From Gammaproteobacteria bacterium (GTDB taxonomy: Bacteria > Pseudomonadota > Gammaproteobacteria > SZUA-152), in assembly GCA_013151575.1 (NCBI GenBank), contig JAADHZ010000042.1:1-39295 (forward strand): 39,295 bases of DNA, given 5' to 3'. Each line of letters starts with the position of its first letter. Within the stretch, counting starts at the first letter, position 1. Below, in pieces: positions 32,488 to 39,295 of this stretch. The translations under genes were made by a program, and so were the position numbers. The notes under the pieces were generated by a model that saw nothing but the letters and a program-made list of their open reading frames with translations, made no database searches and was not told the origin of the DNA.

Positions 32488-33513
32488 TTGAACAAGCCGC
32501 TCGATACCCGTAGCTTCGCCCTCGAACCTGCCGACAACCAACGGTTGGCCAGTCTTTGCGGCCAATTCAATGAACATCTACGCCAGGTAGAAAGCCGCCT
32601 GGGCGTGGAGATCAGCAACCGAGGCAACACGTTCACGGTGATGGGGGACGCTGACTCTGTGCGTGACGCGGGTGCCGTGTTGAAAGAGCTGTATGAAGAA
32701 ACCGGCAAAGGTGAACTGGCGGCCAGCCAGGTGCACCTGGTTTTACAAGGTATGCAGGGCGCGACGGACAAAGATGACGCATCCGCCCACAACGTCAACG
32801 TGGGGGGGGATATTGGCATCACCACCCGCCGGGGCGTAGTGAAAGGGCGCGGAACCAATCAATGCCGTTACCTGCATAACGTGCTGACCCATGATCTCAA
32901 CTTCGGCGTTGGTCCCGCAGGCACGGGCAAAACCTACCTGGCCGTGGCCTGCGCGGTGGAAGCACTGGAAAAACAAACCGTGCGCCGCATCGTGCTGGTA
33001 CGGCCAGCGGTGGAGGCTGGCGAACGACTGGGGTTTCTGCCGGGCGATCTGGCGCAAAAAGTCGACCCATACCTGCGTCCCTTGTACGACGCGTTATACG
33101 AAATGCTGGGTTTCGAGCGGGTGGACAAACTGATCGAGCGTAGCGTGATTGAAGTGGCACCCCTGGCCTACATGCGTGGCCGCACACTGAACGACTCCTT
33201 CATTATTCTGGACGAGGCGCAAAACACCACCGTCGAACAGATGAAAATGTTTTTGACCCGCATCGGCTTCGGTTCCACTGCCGTGGTCACCGGTGACGTG
33301 ACCCAGGTCGATCTGCCTCGGCATACTCGTTCCGGGCTGCGCCACGTCATTGACGTGCTGGTGGATGTCGATGACGTTAGCTTCACTTTTTTCAAAGCCA
33401 AAGATGTGGTGCGCCACCCGCTGGTACAACGGGTGGTAACCGCCTACGCCGATTACGAGCTCAAAGAGCAGCGTGAAGAACAATCTAAAAAGGACGAGCG
33501 GAAAAAATTGTGA
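32488..33513 (+). CDS. ybeZ: PhoH-like ATPase (YbeZ)
   Basis: A 341-residue protein starting at TTG 32488; no ATG or GTG in a sensible place exists, and the N-terminus FALEPADNQRLASLCGQFNEHL is already the family start. Walker A is GPAGTGKTYLAVA and Walker B is FIILDEAQNTT, with VTGDVTQVDLP further on. PhoH-like proteins are nucleotide-binding partners of YbeY in RNA metabolism. The stop overlaps the ybeY start (GTGA). No clear Shine-Dalgarno precedes the TTG. Confidence 0.94.
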   Translation: MNKPLDTRSFALEPADNQRLASLCGQFNEHLRQVESRLGVEISNRGNTFTVMGDADSVRDAGAVLKELYEETGKGELAASQVHLVLQGMQGATDKDDASAHNVNVGGDIGITTRRGVVKGRGTNQCRYLHNVLTHDLNFGVGPAGTGKTYLAVACAVEALEKQTVRRIVLVRPAVEAGERLGFLPGDLAQKVDPYLRPLYDALYEMLGFERVDKLIERSVIEVAPLAYMRGRTLNDSFIILDEAQNTTVEQMKMFLTRIGFGSTAVVTGDVTQVDLPRHTRSGLRHVIDVLVDVDDVSFTFFKAKDVVRHPLVQRVVTAYADYELKEQREEQSKKDERKKL

Positions 33514-34007
33514 GCCCGCATGTCGACGTACAGTTTGCGGTAGGCGGGCCGGCTTTGGGTGACGAGCCAACGGTCGAACAAATAATGGCCTGGACAACGG
33601 CGGTTTTGGCTGCGGTGGACGATGCGCACAGGTCTGATGCGACACTGACAATACGCATTGTCGGGCGTGATGAAATAACTGCGCTTAACGCCGATTACCG
33701 GCAAAAACACGGCGCCACCAATGTGCTGTCATTTCCCTTTGAAATGCCGCCGGGAGTCGATGATGCTGAGCTGGCCGCCATGTTAGGTGATGTGGTGGTG
33801 TGCGCACCGGTAGTGCGGGACGAAGCGGGCGAACAGGGCAAGGCCGTTGCCGCGCACTGGGCGCACATGGTCGTACACGGAACCTTGCACCTGCTGGGTT
33901 ACGACCACACCGTGGAGACTGAAGCCCGGCAGATGGAAACGTTGGAAATTCGCATTTTGGCGGGGCTCGGCGTTGACAATCCGTATGCCGATGAGTTGGC
34001 TGGGTGA
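33510..34007 (+). CDS. ybeY: endoribonuclease YbeY (16S rRNA maturation)
   Basis: A 165-residue protein starting at GTG 33510, overlapping the phoH-like stop by 4 bp. The zinc-binding signature HMVVHGTLHLLGYDH is complete, and RIVGRDEITALNADYRQKHGATNVLSFPF is the family's conserved central stretch. It acts in rRNA processing and ribosome quality control. Standard neighbours are on both sides. Confidence 0.96.
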   Translation: MSPHVDVQFAVGGPALGDEPTVEQIMAWTTAVLAAVDDAHRSDATLTIRIVGRDEITALNADYRQKHGATNVLSFPFEMPPGVDDAELAAMLGDVVVCAPVVRDEAGEQGKAVAAHWAHMVVHGTLHLLGYDHTVETEARQMETLEIRILAGLGVDNPYADELAG

Positions 34008-34065
34008 GTGCTGAAAATGATGTTCAACAAAATACTGTTTTAAACAAGGTGGGCAACAAAACAAC

Positions 34066-35043
34066 ATGAACGAAGATCGATCTAGCGGCGCGGCCACTGC
34101 GGATGTTTCGCAGGGTCGCGCGGGAACGGCCAAAACTGGGCGGCAGGAAACCGATTCACGCCAGTCATGGTTACAGAAACTGATGCGGGTTCTCTTGCGT
34201 CGAGATCCGGATTTTGATCTCGAAAACCGCGAACAGCTAAAAGCTGTTATGCGACATGCTGAAAAACGTAATCTGCTGGATGCAGACGCCCATTCCATGA
34301 TCGAAGGTGTGCTCAGCGTGTCTGACATGCAGGTGCGTGATGTCATGGTGCCGCGTTCACAAATGGTGGTGGTTGGGGAAGCTGAGACGCCAGAGTCATT
34401 TTTGCCGTTGGTGGTGGAGTCCGCGCATTCACGTTTCCCCGTGATTGGCGATGACCGGGACGAGGTGCAGGGAATCTTGCTGGCCAAGGATGTGTTGGCC
34501 TATTTCGCAGAACGCAGCGCCAAGGCTGCGGATGACAAGAGCGTCAGATTTCATTTGCGCGACATGCTGCGTCCGGCGGTGTTCATCCCTGAAAGTAAAC
34601 GCCTCAATGTGCTGCTCAAGGATTTCCGTGCTAACCGCAATCATATGGCCATTGTGGTGGACGAATACGGCGGTGTGGCGGGGCTGGTGACCATCGAGGA
34701 CGTACTGGAACAGATTGTCGGTGATATCGAAGACGAACACGATCTGGATGACGATGTGTTTATTGTGCATCATTCCGATACTCGCTACACCCTCAAAGCG
34801 CTGACGCCTATCGAGGAATTTAATCAGCGTTTTGATGCCCGTCTGGACGACGACGGATTCGACACCGTGGGTGGTCTGTTGATGCAGGAATTCGGACGGT
34901 TGCCCGAACGAGGTGCCAGTTGCCAGCTAGGCAATTACCGTTTCACGATCCTGCGCGCCGACAGTCGGCGCATCCATTTATTGCAGCTCAACATTCTCCC
35001 CGAAGAAACCCCAGCCGAGCCCGAGGCCGACAGCGTATCGTGA
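34066..35043 (+). CDS. corC: CorC/YbeX-type CBS-domain protein
   Basis: A 325-residue protein. After a variable N-terminus (~1-60) comes DVMVPRSQMVVV, then paired CBS domains (~88-210) with VDEYGGVAGLVTIEDVLEQIVGDIEDEHD, and a C-terminal CorC/HlyC transporter-associated domain (~225-310). It lacks the membrane domain of CNNM proteins, as expected for CorC/YbeX, which is linked to Mg/Co efflux and ribosome maturation. The stop overlaps the lnt start (GTGA). Confidence 0.94.
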   Translation: MNEDRSSGAATADVSQGRAGTAKTGRQETDSRQSWLQKLMRVLLRRDPDFDLENREQLKAVMRHAEKRNLLDADAHSMIEGVLSVSDMQVRDVMVPRSQMVVVGEAETPESFLPLVVESAHSRFPVIGDDRDEVQGILLAKDVLAYFAERSAKAADDKSVRFHLRDMLRPAVFIPESKRLNVLLKDFRANRNHMAIVVDEYGGVAGLVTIEDVLEQIVGDIEDEHDLDDDVFIVHHSDTRYTLKALTPIEEFNQRFDARLDDDGFDTVGGLLMQEFGRLPERGASCQLGNYRFTILRADSRRIHLLQLNILPEETPAEPEADSVS

Positions 35044-36572
35044 CGGGAGGCGGCATCACTGCGCATCGCAGCGTTTGGGAGTACCTGCTGCCTTTGCTGG
35101 CGGGGGCAGCATTACCGTTTGCTTTTGCACCGGCCGGTGTATTCCCGCTGGCTGTTATTTCTCCCGCCGTACTTTTTGGGTTGTGGCTGGCCATGACGCC
35201 GCGCCGGGCATTGGTGGCGGGTTATCTGTTTGGTGTGGGATTTTTTGGCGTTGGCATATCGTGGGTATCCATCAGCATGTATCGCTTTGGTGGTATGGGC
35301 GCGATGTTGGCGGGACTGACGACGCTGTTGTTCGTGTTGCTTCTGGCGCTTTATCCCGCGTTGCTGGGCTGGTGTAGTCGGCGTTTTTTTTCTCGGTTAC
35401 CCGCGCCGCTGTTTTTGTTGCTGTTACTGCCCGCTGGCTGGGTGATGCTGGAATGGGTGCGTGGCTGGATTTTTACCGGATTTCCGTGGCTGGGCCTGGG
35501 GTATAGCCAAACTGATTCTCCGCTGGCGGGGCTGGCGCCGGTGTTGGGGTTGTACGGCATTTCTTGGGCCGTATTGCTCAGCTCAGCGCTACTGGTGCTG
35601 GGGGTTCGGCAATGGCGCGTTGCAGGTGCGATGCGCTGGTGGCCTTGGGCGGGTTTGGCGGCATTGTGGCTTGGCGGTGGCCTGCTGTTGCTGCCTCAGT
35701 GGTCGGCACCCCACGGTAAACCGCTAACGGCGAGCCTGATCCAGGGCAACGTGCCACAGGAACTAAAGTGGCGTGCCGATCAGCGTGCTCCCACCATTGA
35801 TCTGTATACTCGTTTGAGCCGCGAGCGTTGGGACCGGGACATCATCATCTGGCCGGAAACGGCCCTGCCAGCCTATTACCATCAAGCGGAAACTTTTTTG
35901 AACGGCTTGGCACGTGAGGCGCGGGAGAACGGTGGGGCCACGTTGTTGATTGGTTTGCCCGTCATGGGTAAGTCAGAATCACAGGGGTATTTCAACAGCG
36001 TTGTGCGTGTGGGGACATCGTCGGAAGACCCTTCGCAGTTTTATTACAAATCTCATTTGGTGCCCTTCGGGGAATATATTCCGTTGAAATCCACGCTGGG
36101 TAACCTGCTGAAATTGTTGCAGGTGCCCATGGCAAATTTCAGCCGAGGCGCGAAAAATCAGCCGTTGATCACCGCCGCAGGGCATTCAGTGGGTGTGTCC
36201 ATTTGTTACGAAGACGCTTTCGGGGAAGAGGTGATTCGCACCCTGCCCGAAGCCTCGCTGCTGGTGAACGTGAGCAACGATGCCTGGTTTGGTGATTCGC
36301 TGGCCCCCCACCAGCATCTGCAAATGGCGCGCATGCGCAGCATGGAAACCTCACGCCCCATGTTGCGCGCCACTAACAACGGCGTATCAGCCATTATCGA
36401 CGAACGGGGTGCCGTGCTGGCCACCTCCCCGCAATTCGAAGTGGCTGTGCTGGATGGCGAAATTCAGCCGCGCAGTGGTGCCACACCCTATGTGCGCACC
36501 GGCAATGCGCTGGTGTTGTTGCTGATGACGCTGGTTCTGGCGGTGTGCATCTGGCGGACGCGCCGGGCGTAA
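35040..36572 (+). CDS. lnt: apolipoprotein N-acyltransferase
   Basis: A 510-residue protein. I choose GTG 35040, overlapping the corC stop, over the track start at 34920, which lies within corC. About six N-terminal membrane helices are followed by a nitrilase-type domain with the catalytic triad: Glu in WPETALPAYY, Lys in YYKSHLVPFGEYIP and Cys in SICYEDAFGEE. A final membrane helix follows. It adds the third acyl chain to lipoproteins in the inner membrane and would act on the lipoproteins encoded earlier in this window. Confidence 0.95.
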   Translation: MTGGGITAHRSVWEYLLPLLAGAALPFAFAPAGVFPLAVISPAVLFGLWLAMTPRRALVAGYLFGVGFFGVGISWVSISMYRFGGMGAMLAGLTTLLFVLLLALYPALLGWCSRRFFSRLPAPLFLLLLLPAGWVMLEWVRGWIFTGFPWLGLGYSQTDSPLAGLAPVLGLYGISWAVLLSSALLVLGVRQWRVAGAMRWWPWAGLAALWLGGGLLLLPQWSAPHGKPLTASLIQGNVPQELKWRADQRAPTIDLYTRLSRERWDRDIIIWPETALPAYYHQAETFLNGLAREARENGGATLLIGLPVMGKSESQGYFNSVVRVGTSSEDPSQFYYKSHLVPFGEYIPLKSTLGNLLKLLQVPMANFSRGAKNQPLITAAGHSVGVSICYEDAFGEEVIRTLPEASLLVNVSNDAWFGDSLAPHQHLQMARMRSMETSRPMLRATNNGVSAIIDERGAVLATSPQFEVAVLDGEIQPRSGATPYVRTGNALVLLLMTLVLAVCIWRTRRA

Positions 36573-36586
36573 TGCTTCAATCTGCC

Positions 36587-36622
36587 GACACCTTCCCGTA
36601 GAACGGAAGGACGTTTGGTGTC
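36587..36622 (+). repeat. nested hairpin in the lnt-gdh gap
   Basis: CCTTCC ... GGAAGG (36591-36610) lies within GACACC ... GGTGTC (36587-36622). The two stems share two bases, so only one forms fully at a time. There is no T tract, so it is not a clear terminator. Confidence 0.4.
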
Positions 36623-36709
36623 ATCACCTATAAATTGACCTTGTCCTGCCGCTACTACTCATTGGTTAGTCTTGTGGCGCGAGATCATTCATTGAACAGA
36701 GGAACGGGC

Positions 36710-38134
36710 ATGGTCGATCAACAGGAAACAGAAATCTCCTTTCGCGATAGTGTGGACCACATGGTGGACCGCGCCCTGGCAACTATGGACCTGGCCCCGG
36801 ACGTAGCGGAGGCGGTGAAGGCATGCAACGCGGTCATTCAGCTCCGGTTTCCAGTGAAAATACGCGGCAAGGTGGAAGTGTTTTGTGGCTGGCGCGCTGT
36901 GCACAGCACCCATCGGCTGCCCGCTAAGGGCGGCATTCGTTACGCCCCCTACGTGAACCAGGATGAAGTGGAGGCGTTGGCGGCGCTGATGACCTACAAG
37001 TGCGCCATCGTCGATGTGCCTTTCGGTGGTTCCAAAGGGGGGCTGGCCATCGATCCTCGCAAATACGAACGCGATGAAATGGAGCTGATTACCCGCCGCT
37101 TCACCCTGGAACTGGTGCGTAAGGGGTTTCTCAGTCCCTCCACCAATGTGCCGGCACCGGACGTGGGCACCGGCCAGCGCGAAATGGCCTGGATGGCGGA
37201 CACCTACAAACATCTCATGCCGGAAGACATCAACTACACCGCCTGTGTGACGGGAAAACCGGTGGAACACGGCGGTATTCGTGGGCGCACCGAGGCGACC
37301 GGACGGGGTGTGCAGTACGCTCTTCAGTCGTTTTTTCGTCATCCCGAGGTGGTGAGCGAGGCGAGCCTGCACGGTAGTCTCGACGGCAAACGGGTGGTGA
37401 TTCAGGGATTTGGCAATGTGGGCTATCATGCCGCAAAATTTCTTTCCGAGCAGGACGGCTGCAAAATTATCGCCATCGTCGATCGTTCCGGGCAAATTTA
37501 CAGCGAAAAAGGTCTGCCGGTGGAAGCCGTGCGTAACCACAAGCTGGTACACAAAACCCTGGACGGTTTTCCCGGCGCCGAGTTCAGTGAAAATGGTCTG
37601 GCGGCGCTGGAACGGGATTGCGATATATTGATCCCCGCGGCCCTGGAAGGGGTGATCAACCTGGGCAACGTGGCACGCGTCAAGGCCCGACTTATCGTCG
37701 AGGCGGCCAATGGCCCGGTGACGTTTGCCGCCGACCAAGTGCTCCACGAGCGCGGCATTGTGGTGATCCCTGATGCTTACGCCAATGCTGGCGGTGTTAT
37801 CGTCTCCTATTTCGAGTGGATTCGTAACCTGTCCCATATTCGCTTCGGTCGCATGCAGCGCCGTTTCGACGAATTGCGTGGAGCCCATTATGTGGACGCG
37901 CTGGAGGCGGTAACGGGCCAGCAGGTTCCGGCTGGTGTACAGGCGAAAATAAGAAGCGGCGCTAGCGAGGAGGACCTGGTGCGCTCGGGGCTGGACGATT
38001 CCATGCGGCAGGCCTTCGACGGCATATTGGAAACGCGCGCGAGCACTGAGAAAATCACCGACCTGCGCACTGCCGCCTACGTTAACGCCATCCGCAAAAT
38101 AGCGCGTTCGTATTTGGATATTGGGGTGTATTAA
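36710..38134 (+). CDS. Glu/Leu/Phe/Val dehydrogenase, probably glutamate dehydrogenase
   Basis: A 474-residue protein from ATG 36710 (AGAGGA six bases upstream), 25 codons inside the track start. Substrate-binding and catalytic lysines appear in RLPAKGGIRY and MTYKCAIVDVPFGGSKGG, and the dinucleotide-binding loop is IQGFGNVG. PAPDVGTGQREMAWMADTY is typical of the hexameric amino acid dehydrogenases. The ~474-residue length suggests glutamate rather than leucine dehydrogenase. It interconverts glutamate and 2-oxoglutarate, linking to the citrate synthase and arginine genes here. The coenzyme cannot be decided by eye. Confidence 0.88.
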   Translation: MVDQQETEISFRDSVDHMVDRALATMDLAPDVAEAVKACNAVIQLRFPVKIRGKVEVFCGWRAVHSTHRLPAKGGIRYAPYVNQDEVEALAALMTYKCAIVDVPFGGSKGGLAIDPRKYERDEMELITRRFTLELVRKGFLSPSTNVPAPDVGTGQREMAWMADTYKHLMPEDINYTACVTGKPVEHGGIRGRTEATGRGVQYALQSFFRHPEVVSEASLHGSLDGKRVVIQGFGNVGYHAAKFLSEQDGCKIIAIVDRSGQIYSEKGLPVEAVRNHKLVHKTLDGFPGAEFSENGLAALERDCDILIPAALEGVINLGNVARVKARLIVEAANGPVTFAADQVLHERGIVVIPDAYANAGGVIVSYFEWIRNLSHIRFGRMQRRFDELRGAHYVDALEAVTGQQVPAGVQAKIRSGASEEDLVRSGLDDSMRQAFDGILETRASTEKITDLRTAAYVNAIRKIARSYLDIGVY

Positions 38135-38159
38135 ACTCGCGCGCCCGGTGGCGGGCTGA

Positions 38160-38216
38160 CTGCCGGGCCTTCCATAAACTACCGGGCCTCTTATAAACTG
38201 CCGGGCCTCTTATAAA
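38160..38216. repeat. three tandem 19-bp repeats at the end of the ybeL-like gene
   Basis: Units of CTGCCGGGCCTCTTATAAA with small changes at 38160-38178, 38179-38197 and 38198-38216. Units 2 and 3 differ at one position; unit 1 differs more. The stop of the minus-strand gene lies inside unit 2. Confidence 0.9.
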
Positions 38217-38748
38217 TAGTGGCGTGGCATTTTGGGCAGGGCGGTATGTGTCCGGTTTTATGAAAATGAATTTTTTCACCACAGGCACTGCAAAGTAGCG
38301 TACCTGGCCCGGTAATTTCACCGGTGTGCCATTCGCCGAAATATTCGGCACGCGCTTTTAGTTGATTAAGCTCAACGGTGGTTTGATCAACCAGCAGCGA
38401 AAGCGACTCCCAGATTCGTTCTTCAATGAGTTCAATATCAAAATTCAGCCAGTCAGCCAACTCCCCACGCTGTTGTTTGATGTATTCTCCGGCATCGCGC
38501 AAATCACGTTGCAAATAGGTGCTAATCAGTTCGGCTTCGTCTTTGCTGAGTTCGCCCAGATGAATGGCCTGTTGCTTTGCCGAGTCGAGCGCATCAATCA
38601 GATTGGGTAATAAATCCTGAGTAGTGTCATCAAGGAATTGGCGGGTGCGCTCCTGCATGCGTTCATAGGCGTTGGCGCGGCCATCATCTTCACGGCTGGA
38701 GTCTGTCTGACGGGGTTTTTTATCTGGGGTTTGGAGGTTGTTATTCAT
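38191..38748 (-). CDS. YbeL-like zinc-ribbon protein (DUF1451)
   Basis: A 185-residue protein from ATG 38748 (AAGGT eight bases upstream), shorter than the track ORF. A hydrophilic helical region (~25-125, ERMQERTRQFLDD ... LRDAGEYIKQQRGELADWL) is followed by a zinc ribbon (CSACGEKIHFHKTGHIPPCPKCH). This matches the DUF1451/YbeL family of unknown function. It is convergent with the dehydrogenase. Its last residues (YKRPGSL) are encoded within a 19-bp tandem repeat. The upstream alternative MKKVAI start (38766) is possible. Confidence 0.85.
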   Translation of the reverse strand: MNNNLQTPDKKPRQTDSSREDDGRANAYERMQERTRQFLDDTTQDLLPNLIDALDSAKQQAIHLGELSKDEAELISTYLQRDLRDAGEYIKQQRGELADWLNFDIELIEERIWESLSLLVDQTTVELNQLKARAEYFGEWHTGEITGPGTLLCSACGEKIHFHKTGHIPPCPKCHATIYKRPGSL

Positions 38749-39120
38749 TATTGCTACCTTTTTCATACAAACTGTAATATGAGTATGGTAGAAGGGTGTG
38801 TGGCTGTACAGGTGATGTTGGTGAGTTACTCGGCAGATGATGGGGTGCGCTGAAAAATGGTAATAATTCACATGGACAAGGTTGCGCCTGCCCGTGAGAG
38901 TTAGCGAGATTACATTGGGCCTGGCCTATTTTTAAATGAGTAATATTTAAGCAGTTGTTTGTCCGTGAACTTGTTTTTGCGCATAAAGACCTTCATTGCG
39001 AGGAGTATCACGGTGACTGTCTTTTTATGAATATAAATATTTGAAGCCGCGAATTTGATTTGTTCAGAATTGATTCGGTTTTTTTGCTTTTATCGCCCGG
39101 CATTGCGCCTGGGCACTTTC
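38749..39120. other. AT-rich region without genes upstream of the ybeL-like gene
   Basis: About 370 bp with no ORF of credible quality on either strand. It must contain the promoter of the minus-strand ybeL-like gene; no convincing -35/-10 pair was picked out. It ends where the second MITE copy begins. Confidence 0.6.
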
Positions 39121-39295
39121 GGGACGGAAATTAAATAACTCATACAATTGACATCCCTGCTTCAGCCTGTCTTTGCCTAAAGCACCTACTGTTGGCGCCC
39201 GTTTTTCAATCGTAAAAGTTCGAAATAAGAGCGACTATTCCTGCACTTTTACTCAATCAGAACGAACAAATACGGACTAAATCAGAGCGCCACTT
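39121..39295 (-). mobile_element. MITE-like element, second copy, inverted and cut by window end
   Basis: From GGGACGGAAATTAAATAACT onward this aligns with the reverse complement of 27209-27386. All 153 bp of the matching part of copy 1 are present, plus a 22-bp insertion bounded by GCC on both sides, which exactly gives the 175 bp seen. Its first terminal repeat has diverged from copy 1 inside the 19-bp arm. The other end lies outside the window. Confidence 0.88.

Noticed and set aside
34920-35039. N-terminal extension of lnt in the ORF track
   Set aside because: It lies entirely inside corC in another frame; the GTG overlapping the corC stop gives the normal Lnt N-terminus.
36689-37888. 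399-residue minus-strand ORF inside the glutamate dehydrogenase gene
   Set aside because: It is the antisense shadow of a clear dehydrogenase; its His/Gly-rich composition is typical of reverse-frame translation and no domain is visible.
1-39295. CRISPR arrays, rRNA, tRNA or integrated phage
   Set aside because: No regularly spaced repeats, no rRNA or tRNA signatures, and no phage, integrase or transposase genes were recognised by reading both strands; a covariance search was not possible here.

Overview
The window looks like a gammaproteobacterial chromosome segment. The evidence is a complete ccmABCDEFGHI cytochrome c maturation operon, an ErpA-type Fe-S carrier, the core order miaB - phoH-like (ybeZ) - ybeY - corC (ybeX) - lnt, and a YbeL-type zinc-ribbon protein. 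The number of c-type cytochromes points to a respiratory specialist, for example one using metals, sulfur compounds or an extracellular electron partner. I cannot name the genus. No rRNA, tRNA, CRISPR array, phage gene or transposase gene was recognised.

Layout. (1) 1-3466: the 3' part of a large multiheme cytochrome c, then a 715-residue YVTN/lactonase-type beta-propeller. (2) 3607-6812: a System II-like maturation block (ResB-like, CcsA/ResC-like, membrane-anchored TPR protein, TlpA-like thioredoxin lipoprotein), every junction overlapping. (3) 6903-14191: the System I operon ccmABCDEFGHI, including a 56-residue ccmD missing from the ORF track. (4) 14260-18505: a monoheme cytochrome c, two paralogous Reg_prop-type propellers, and a kelch-like lipoprotein ending in an OB-fold-like domain. 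(5) 18506-19399: gene-free, with palindromic repeats. (6) 19400-22523, minus strand: two related pentaheme cytochromes around an NHL-propeller lipoprotein. (7) 22915-25184: a tandem-domain cytochrome c that appears as two ORFs but reads as one six-heme protein if the frame shifts by -1 at a run of nine A residues. (8) 25353-38748: housekeeping genes (argC, DUF6776-like, bactofilin, erpA, citrate synthase, anmK, miaB, phoH-like, ybeY, corC, lnt, glutamate dehydrogenase family, ybeL-like). This part contains one complete 178-bp MITE-like element and, at the window end, an inverted second copy.

How it fits together. Regions 1-7 form a cytochrome-propeller island: at least six c-type cytochrome ORFs, five exported propeller proteins of four repeat families, and two haem-attachment machineries side by side. 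A reasonable hypothesis is that the propellers are periplasmic or surface partners or scaffolds of the multiheme cytochromes, and that the ResB/CcsA block serves a subset of them. This rests on gene content and synteny, not on function shown here. The strongest single observation is the A9-separated pair: the downstream ORF carries a fourth copy of the same cytochrome domain, including a CXXCH motif, in sequence with no usable start codon and no signal peptide.
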